A stretch of DNA of 64,000 bases from Culex pipiens pallens (lineage: Eukaryota > Arthropoda > Insecta > Diptera > Culicidae): positions 71,414,100 to 71,478,099 of the forward strand of contig NC_068939.1 of the NCBI RefSeq assembly GCF_016801865.2, in the 5' to 3' direction. The stretch's first letter is position 1. Each line of letters opens with the position of its first letter. The position numbers and the translations under genes were made by a program. This document shows positions 57,345 through 64,000 of this stretch, piece after piece. A model generated the notes under the pieces. The model made no database searches. It saw nothing but the letters and a program-made list of their open reading frames with translations, and was not told where the DNA came from.

Positions 57345-58469
57345 TTATTGTTTACTGTAAAGCATGTGAGCCAAGCAATTCTGCTTGATATCGGTTGTGT
57401 AAGTCAACATCATCAGCGTATTCCATGTGTTTCCAACAGGTTGAAAGTAATCTAGATGAAACATATCTGAGAGTGGCTCTACATCTCCATCCAAATGAAC
57501 GACGATTTGATATCGTTTATCTTTTTGCAATGTTATCTTTTTGAAAAACATTTCAAATATATACAACTCTCCGTTCACTGGAACTGTCGTCTTCTCATCT
57601 AATTCATGATTGCCGTCTTCAGCTATGATTTTCACGTACAAATTAACTGCGTTTATGTTTTTGGATTTGGTTCCAATGAAAATTCCGAACCCGTACAAAT
57701 TGAAACTCTCATAAACATCGACGAACATATCCGTCAAAATTTCATCAGCATAGCGAAACGCTGAAAATGCATACAATTTTTGACAAAGCAATTCCCGACC
57801 GCTTCGTCTCACAGCCAAATAGAAGAAATCCTTGGAAGCCGTTTGTCCGTTTTCGTTGCCCTCCAACCATCTTTGAGTGGCATTTTCCAGATGGTCTTCG
57901 AGGCAGTTGATCTTCGGACTGTCCAGTATCAACTTCAGCGAACTTTTCTCCATTTTCAGAAACCGTTCCTGCTCGAAACACTCCAACGGGTTGTCGCAAA
58001 TCACGCGCAAACAGACGGTATTGATGTCGTCAAACTCGTACCGTCGATTGTCGTTGAAGATCTTCAGCACATTATCCTCCTTGATCTCACCCTCGATGTA
58101 CTTGTCGCAAACATCGACCAGCTTGGACAGCAGGTACTTCTTGGCGGCATAGTACAGCTCCACGAAGATTTCATCGGTGAAATTAACCCTTTCGCAGTAC
58201 ATGAAGCGTAAAATCTCCAAAAATACCACCGGACTGATTTCCTTGACCGCGATCGGATTGTCGCGGCTGTTGCTGATGGCATCGTGGAACTGGCCGTTGA
58301 GTTGGGCGTACAGCACCTCGCTGGCCGTCGTGATTACGTTCTTGTGGGCAAACATTGGCTCGCCGGCTTCGCCCACCTTGAAGAACACGTCCGCGGTGTA
58401 CTCGCTGTTGACCAGCTGCTCCAGGCGATCCTCCAGGCACAGATCGTACGCGAAGGGTTTCTGCGCCAT
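57345..58469 (-). CDS. BTB-BACK-PHR-like protein (BTBD2/3/6 type)
   Basis: The 374-residue product starts MAQKPFAYDL. Residues about 15-125 form a BTB/POZ domain (ADVFFKVG near 26; AHKNVITTASEVLYAQL near 41; FLEILRFMYCERVNF near 83; AAKKYLL near 108). Residues about 130-235 read as a BACK domain (NDNRRYEFDDI, CLRVICDNPLECF). The rest resembles the PHR domain (ESFNLYGFGIFIG, YFQPVGNTWNTLMML). Proteins of this build are usually adaptors for cullin-3 ubiquitin ligases (family knowledge); the substrate is unknown. The PHR part is divergent and shorter than usual. The ATG at 58467-58469 is chosen because a splice acceptor lies one base before it; an upstream in-frame ATG would fall inside the intron. 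The coding part has no intron. The N-terminal half is more G+C-rich than the C-terminal half. Confidence 0.85.
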   Translation of the reverse strand: MAQKPFAYDLCLEDRLEQLVNSEYTADVFFKVGEAGEPMFAHKNVITTASEVLYAQLNGQFHDAISNSRDNPIAVKEISPVVFLEILRFMYCERVNFTDEIFVELYYAAKKYLLSKLVDVCDKYIEGEIKEDNVLKIFNDNRRYEFDDINTVCLRVICDNPLECFEQERFLKMEKSSLKLILDSPKINCLEDHLENATQRWLEGNENGQTASKDFFYLAVRRSGRELLCQKLYAFSAFRYADEILTDMFVDVYESFNLYGFGIFIGTKSKNINAVNLYVKIIAEDGNHELDEKTTVPVNGELYIFEMFFKKITLQKDKRYQIVVHLDGDVEPLSDMFHLDYFQPVGNTWNTLMMLTYTTDIKQNCLAHMLYSKQ

Positions 58470-58470
58470 C

Positions 58471-58532
58471 CTGTGGGGGGAAAGACATTGAAGCACAAAA
58501 TTTAACGTGATGTTCTAGTGACAATCACGTAC
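58471..58532 (-). other. 62-bp intron before the BTB start codon
   Basis: On the minus strand the donor GAG/GTACGT (first intron base at 58532) and a pyrimidine-rich acceptor (CTTTCCCCCCACAG) frame a 62-bp intron, a common size in mosquitoes. The acceptor is followed by G and then ATG, so the upstream exon is 5' UTR or, less likely, carries a few codons read through. Confidence 0.7.
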
Positions 58533-59235
58533 CTCAAACGATTATCAAAATAAAATCACCAACAGCGATCGACCTCGAACCGCTTTGACAATCTAAAGAA
58601 GACTCATAACTTAATTTGAAAACAATGTAACACAATGAAACGAGAGACGAGTGAAAACGGTCGGGATTGCTGAAGTGGCAGATTCGAGATAGTAGAAAAA
58701 GACAAACAAAACATACCCAGCTATACAGATAATGCTTCACTGAATTTTTGGTCATCAGTAACTTCAAAATTAAATGAAGAGCGCGATTTGTTAAATTAAC
58801 CATATAAAATTTACTATTTTGTTATTTTTTCACCCATGATTGTGTCTAATGATCCTAATAAATCCTAATAAACCGAAAAGAACCTAATAAAAATAATTTT
58901 ATGAAAAAAAAATCATCATAAGGGTTAGTGAATTTTAACGATTTCGCGGACAGCATGAGTTCGTGAAAAAAATAAATATTTTTTTATACAATTTGCTATT
59001 AATTGAATGCTAACCTAAAGAAGAAAAATAATCATCCAAATCCGAAAAAATCATCAAATTGTCCAAACTCCTAAGGGTAGGATGATTACAGTAAGCTGTT
59101 AGAAGGGTCTGATAATCCCGTTTAATGAGACAAATGTTATTAATCGCTATTTGGATTATTTTATTAACTTTTTTTTCGTAAACTTACTAAAATAAATAAT
59201 TCTTTCATTCCATGTAAATACAATTTTAGTACTTA
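58533..59235. other. 5' flank of the BTB gene and A+T-rich DNA
   Basis: The 5' exon and promoter of the BTB gene should lie from 58533 upward on the minus strand; no clear TATA box or initiator is recognised. The phrase AGTGAATTTTAACGATTTCG, then CGGACAGC (58926-58953) recurs inverted at about 62235-62263, marking a dispersed repeat. Confidence 0.4.
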
Positions 59236-59364
59236 GGGACCTATGCACCTCCCCCCCTCCCCCTCGTGGTCAAAAACAAAACAAATCTTTTTTGTATGGG
59301 GCGTGAACAATCGCTGACCCCCCCCCCCCCCTCATAGGTGTCCACGTGGTTTATGGATGGTCCC
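59236..59364. mobile_element. 129-bp MITE, TTA target duplication (copy 2)
   Basis: Ends GGGACC and GGTCCC; TTA at 59233-59235 and 59365-59367. The right arm (GTCCACGTGGTTTATGGATG) is nearly identical to the left arm of 33569-33728 read in reverse. The left arm is damaged (GGGACCTATGCACCTCC). It contains a C run of about 14 at 59318-59331. Confidence 0.8.
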
Positions 59365-60152
59365 TTATCATGTTTGTTATGAATTTTTGTTAATATTTTT
59401 TCATTGCATTTTTTTTTTAAGTTTATATCCCTCGAAACTGACCCAAAGTCCCGATTGGGGGGTAAAAAAACTTAACTATTGGAATGCCAAGCCATGGTTT
59501 TAACATTTCAATGTAAAAAGTGTTTTAATGTGATTTCTACACAAGTCCAGTTATTTTACAATCATTAATTTTCAAAATATCTAAAAAATTACATTTTTTT
59601 TGTTTTGCTCCAAAAACATTGGAATTTTACAAAAAAAAAACAAAATATTTTTTATTTTTTCGATTTTTTTCAAGTTTCTATTTAAATTAAGGTATTTGAT
59701 TTGCACCCTGGATTAACGTACAAAGTGACTAAGCCTAATCAATGAAACCGTAATTCAAAACACAAAATTTCACGGAGCGTGAAAAATTCTAAAATAATTT
59801 ATACAATCTTATGTAACACAACCGGAATGATTTGTGTATACTTGATTAAAAATATCCAGTTTTTACGAGGACCATCAATCAAATCATAGAATTTCATGAG
59901 AATTTCACGGGACAAAGAAAAAACTAACATATTTTAGAAAATTGCTGTTTTTTTGTTTATTAAAATATGATTTAGCCCATGTAATTCAAGCTTGAATAAA
60001 CCGAGTTTGAATCATCAATTTTCATTTGAAATTATACCGTTCAATAGAATTGTAGAAAAAATCATTAAATAAATTTGCATGAGCCTAACTGCAATCTTGC
60101 TTTCCTCATTTTGAGAGCATTTGATGATTCCCATAACAAAACAAGTTGTTTT
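59365..60152. other. A+T-rich, no gene recognised
   Basis: Poly-A and poly-T runs, with no supportable feature. Confidence 0.4.
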
Positions 60153-60440
60153 AGAGCAATTCCAGCTCAAATCGGGATTTTTTTTTGTTACTTTTGTACT
60201 CTACCCTCTCTGATTTCAATGAAACTTTGTAGACATGGTATCATAGGCCTATATAAGCCATTTTTGTGTACATGGAGCCAGTTGCACTCGAAAAACACAT
60301 TTGAGATGGGCGTTAGTTATTTACATATTTTTGTATTTCGTTATTTAAAAATTACTGTAACTCGAAGCCGTTGCATCGTATCAAAAAGTGGTCAAAACAA
60401 ACTTGTAGGAAATTAGACGGGCTTTCTAAAAAAAATACAC
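60153..60440. mobile_element. fragment related to foldback elements
   Basis: It opens AGAGCAATTCCAGCTCAAAT, like the ends of the F family, and contains ATTTCAATGAAACTTTGTAG. Near its end ACAAACTTGTAGGAAATTAG, then ACGGGCTTTC matches one arm of the inverted element at 61777-62174. Boundaries are approximate. Confidence 0.45.
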
Positions 60441-60593
60441 TGAAATAAAAATATACGCCACTGCTATGAGATTTTTTTATTTTTAAGTTTAAAAGTTAAA
60501 TTTTAAGGCGATGTCACGATTTTTTTTCGTTTTTTTTTTTTCATTTCAAATGTTACAAAAATACTCAAGAAAAATGCAGGATGGTATATCTCT

Positions 60594-61645
60594 CCTAAAA
60601 AAAGGTGCAGGTGGTTATGTTACACATGACCAGTATGACAAAGAACTTTGCAAGATGATTGTTGAAATTTCGATTAAAATGTCCGGTCCAAATTTCCCCA
60701 TGATTCCCTTATAATTAACGTTCTATCGAAAGTTACCAAGATGCGGGAATGTTTTTGTAAGGCTGTTGCAAGCAATCGGCGGCAGTGAAGGAAATTTGAA
60801 CAGCAGACATTAAAACTGCCCTTTACAGGGCTCTAATTGATTACGAGATAGTTATTCTAAATTTCCAGAAAAAGATTTTCGCAGCGGCCCAAAAAAAATG
60901 TGCATCGCAGTAATCTATTCATTACTTCCTGCCTAAAAAGCAATTTATTTTAACTGCTTAACTTCAGATAATGGCCAAATGCAACTTTTTATGTCCAGTA
61001 TCAAAAATCATAAAGTTTGATACCCATATTGCCCCAACTCTTACGGTTTGGCAAATGTCCCCCCCATCGGAACATCCCCGGGGCCTCCGGCAACTTCGGA
61101 TTGTGGCCACTTCTGCCGAAATGTCTAATTTCTTATCCAGTATCAAAAATCATAAAGTTTGATACCCATATTGCCTCAACTCTTACGGTCCGGCAAATGT
61201 CCCCTCTCCGGAACATCCCCGTGGCCTCCGGCCACTCCAGTCCAGGTGGTGGCCAGTTCCAATGATCGACTCCCGCGACTGGCATGTCTTAGCTGGTCCT
61301 TGCCTCCAGGCCGTCTGCTACCGGGCCAACAAGCCATCTACTTCTGATGTGTTCTCGTCGACGTCCAGCAATAGAATGAATTTTCGGGACCGATCGAGCC
61401 GCGTTTTGTTGCCTCGTCGACGATCCGAAAATTATGAGGTAGAGTGGGGGTGATTTTAGATACATCAATCTCACGTCTCTCGATTGACTGATTGGGAAAC
61501 GTTCGTTCATCCAACCAGCGTGCACAAAAAAGAGGGGAAATTTGCCGAGAGGGGAATTCGTCACGTAACGTTTTCGCTTCGCGAAAATTTTGGAATGACA
61601 CCACGTATAGAAACCTTAGGACAAAGTTCTTTGTCAAAATACAAA
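60594..61645 (-). mobile_element. small diverged member of the 141-bp-array element family (family C, copy 2)
   Basis: The left end (60594-60660) carries GGTGCAGGTGGTTATGTT and TATGACAAAGAACTTTG, the right-end module of the 12573-19112 element. The right end (61555-61645) carries CGTAACG, GACACCAC and CCTTAGGACAAAGTTCTTTG, its left-end module. Between them are two diverged reversed units of the array repeat (60995-61260). Order and orientation are therefore consistent with the same element inserted in reverse, without the palindromic expansion. No transposase is visible. Confidence 0.65.
60995..61260 (-). repeat. two diverged ~143-bp units of the array repeat
   Basis: GTATCAAAAATCATAAAGTT then TGATACCCATATTGCC and CAAATGTCCCC recur with a spacing of about 142 bp (60998 and 61140). 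They align with the reversed 141-bp unit (TATCAAAAACCATGAATTTT, GATACCCATATTGCCCCAAG, ATAAATGTCCCCCCGG). Confidence 0.75.
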
Positions 61646-61776
61646 AATCATTTACTAAAACTGATTTTTTAAGTGATCTAAAAGTCAAAATTTTTAAAAC
61701 CCGGTAGTGGGAATCGATTCCCCAGACAATTTTACATAATGTCTCCATATTGACCATTGTTCTATGCCCAATCCTA

Positions 61777-62174
61777 GTGATGTTACAGCGGGTTTAACAA
61801 TAAATATGGTGAAATATAGGGTTTTCGGTGGTTTTTGGCAATTTCTTTATGACAGACTTGATTTTTCAGTCTCGTAAATATTTTTACCGGAAAGCTCGTC
61901 CAATTTCCCATAAGTTTGTCCTTTAAAACATTTTAATTTGGCTCGTTTTAATATTTACGTAAGCTTATTTACTATACAGGTTTCTACCACACTTAAAAAA
62001 TATTCTTTTTTGAGTTATGAGCAATGTAATTTAGCTTATATCTGTAAGCCCATTCATCCAATTGAAAGGCTGTCAAAGACAAACTTACGGGAAATTAGAC
62101 GAGCTTTCCGGTAAAAATATTTACAAGACACCAAAAAACCTATTTTTTCAACATTTTTATTTTCAAACCCGCTG
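61777..62174. mobile_element. 398-bp TIR element (CAGCGGGTTT ends)
   Basis: CAGCGGGTTT is inverted at the right end as AAACCCGCTG. Inner arms (GTAAATATTTTTACCGGAAA, GCTCGTC, CCATAAGTTTGTC) are inverted at 62079-62128. No clear target duplication; noncoding. Confidence 0.65.
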
Positions 62175-64000
62175 AATCGATCCTTCAAATCCACAAGATT
62201 TCGTGAAAATTATGGAAATTTCACGAATTTCTAGCTGTCCGCGAAATCGTGAAAATTCACTATCCCTACTAATAATTATTATTTATTTTCAGCCAACTTT
62301 CGTAAATTAATAAGAAAAGTCGATTCGATATAATAGCATTAAAATACTTAATTTAGGCTTGGGGCACATACGTCACATTTTTAAAATAACCATGATGACT
62401 TAGAACAATAGTATCCACTTGTATAACTTTGGATAATCGAAACACAATTGTTTCGATGTCTTATTTTAAACTCTAAATATTGACGACCGCGATAATACCC
62501 GTATTTTTCTTTTAAATCCTTAGGTTTTGAACTTTTCCGAAAACACTATATCGATCAGAAAATCTCGTTCCGAGTATCTTTGTCGTAAAACATTTCAATT
62601 TCGTATAGACAAAATTGATAAAATTAAAAAAGAAACTAGTCAACAATGAAAAGGTGCTGCTTTACTCAACTATTATGCGAAACAAAAGTAAGGTCAGTTT
62701 ACAAGTTTATCTGCGCAAACAAAATAAAACTAAATTAGAGCACTTTTTGGCTCGAAAAGAGATTCGTTAGGCTCCTCCAGAGTAACGATGTCCAGATGTA
62801 TAAATTGCCCTCAATAAATTACGTGGCGCTGCTGTTTGCTGCTAGGCCAAATGGGTTGATATAGTAAAGCACCCCCTCTCCCCCATTCAGGATTGCAAAA
62901 ATATGCATTTAGTGCCAGTTGAATGTGAAGTCAAATGGTAGAAAACATAAATAAATAAATCGATTAGATAAAGTCAATTTAGAGAGATTAATGTGAATTT
63001 GCATAGCAAATGAATAACACTTTCGCTCTGGCTGTGGGCTCTGAAATGTGATTTTTTTTTGCTTCATAGTTTAATAAGATTGGAGGACCGAACCGGCGGC
63101 GTTGACGACGTCAGTCTGTGATGATGGTTATCTTTAGTTGCCTCAATTTATTGAGTCCGTGAGATGTTTTGGTGCGCAATTGAATTAATTTGAGGTTGAA
63201 TGGTTCAAACAGTTCCTGGGCAATTTTCCTTGTAAGCACCATATCTAAATAATTATACACACCACTTTTCAGTTTTGCGCTTCTGATACAGTTTTGCTGT
63301 AGAACTCTAAAGTGTTTGCTCTAGTAAGGTAATCGCTTAAGTTATAATCCCATAAAATTCCGCGACATATCGTCGGCATATTCACCTATTTATATTATCG
63401 TAATTTATGGAGAGCAAATTGCGCCATTCATTCGAAGGCAGCGCAGCATCTCGTTGGAAAAAGAGCGTTGCAGGCAAGTTCCGCGAAACTAATGCTGTGC
63501 TCTTCCATAAACTAGCCATTAGTAGAGTGCACTAAATTGACAGGCCAGCTCTGCCAGTCGGCAAGCTGACTGCATGGGGACAGAACGTATGTGCGGGGGC
63601 CCTTAGAAAATCAGGCAGGCAGATCGTCGTCGAGGTGCGATTTATGTTCAACAAGAATTACACGTAATTCTAGTTCAAGGACTGCCGGTTTTCGACTGGG
63701 AGAAACGTCTCGCCGAGAGGTGATGGAAAATGATCGGGGTTGAAAGAGAAATTAATTGTGTGAGGAGTTTTTAGCTTAGATTTTTTTTTTCAAATTTTAC
63801 TGAATATTTATCTATAAATCTGGAGTGGCCAAATTTTTTGTCAGTGAGACTGATTAAAATTTTTGAAGTGCTATGAAGGCCATTTAAAACAACTATTTAT
63901 TAGAGAATGAATGAATGAAAAATTCTTATACCCGCCGGCGGCTTGGTCCAGTTCACAGGTGTTCGCTTGATCAAACAGATCGTCATCTTATGTTCAGTAA
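62175..64000. other. no gene recognised
   Basis: A+T-rich until about 62750, then balanced intergenic DNA. A short dispersed phrase at 62235-62263 matches 58926-58953 in reverse. Nothing else supportable to the end of the window. Confidence 0.35.

Noticed and set aside
1..64000. CRISPR array, bacterial operon or prophage
   Set aside because: The tandem arrays have no unique spacers of constant length, and all other evidence (splice sites, SINEs, LINE, MITEs) is that of an insect nuclear genome.

Overview
The window is insect nuclear DNA, almost certainly from a mosquito and most likely Culex. The coding density is very low, the introns and intergenic DNA are dense with repeats, and short A+T-rich elements with terminal inverted repeats (TIRs) are everywhere. 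A long repeat family ends in a block I associate with mosquito genomes (the motif GAGTCGATATGTATA followed by GGTGGGTCT). No bacterial signals such as operons or ribosome binding sites are present. Nearly all long open frames lie inside tandem repeats or foldback DNA and are not genes.

Only two host genes can be supported. The first is the terminal coding exon of a Kruppel-like zinc-finger factor of the KLF6/KLF7 type (fly luna), at 32144-32331 on the plus strand. It is followed by a 3' UTR of 1-2 kb. No other exon of that gene is visible upstream, so positions 1-32143 are probably the inside of a very large last intron (inference). The second is an apparently complete BTB-BACK-PHR-like protein on the minus strand (57345-58469), with a 62-bp intron directly before its ATG.

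Everything else is repeat landscape. 0-4 kb: two inverted copies of a TIR element carrying a tandem array with a unit of about 165 bp (more copies near 34.6, 43.4-45.2 and 54.8-55.7 kb). 5.8-12.5 kb: small TIR elements with 2-bp target duplications, a 1.86-kb foldback and tRNA-derived SINEs. 12.57-19.11 kb: a composite in which a 141-bp repeat is arrayed three times in alternating orientation, including a 4.7-kb palindrome. A small diverged relative of the same element lies at 60.59-61.65 kb in the opposite orientation and shares both end modules. 22-24 kb: a nest of TIR elements. 25.4 kb: a SINE with a 13-bp target duplication. 26.5-28.6 and 30.2-32.1 kb: further foldbacks, the last ending about 60 bp before the KLF exon. 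33-46 kb: small hairpin elements and an ORF1-only LINE copy (40897-42631) bounded by a 12-bp target duplication. 47.7-48.4 kb: 103 uninterrupted copies of a heptamer. 50-64 kb: more TIR elements around the BTB gene.

The parts do not form a pathway. They show a genome being filled by non-autonomous mobile DNA. The most interesting structures are the 141-bp-array element family, the TIR elements that carry tRNA-like segments, the ORF1-only LINE and the perfect heptamer satellite.
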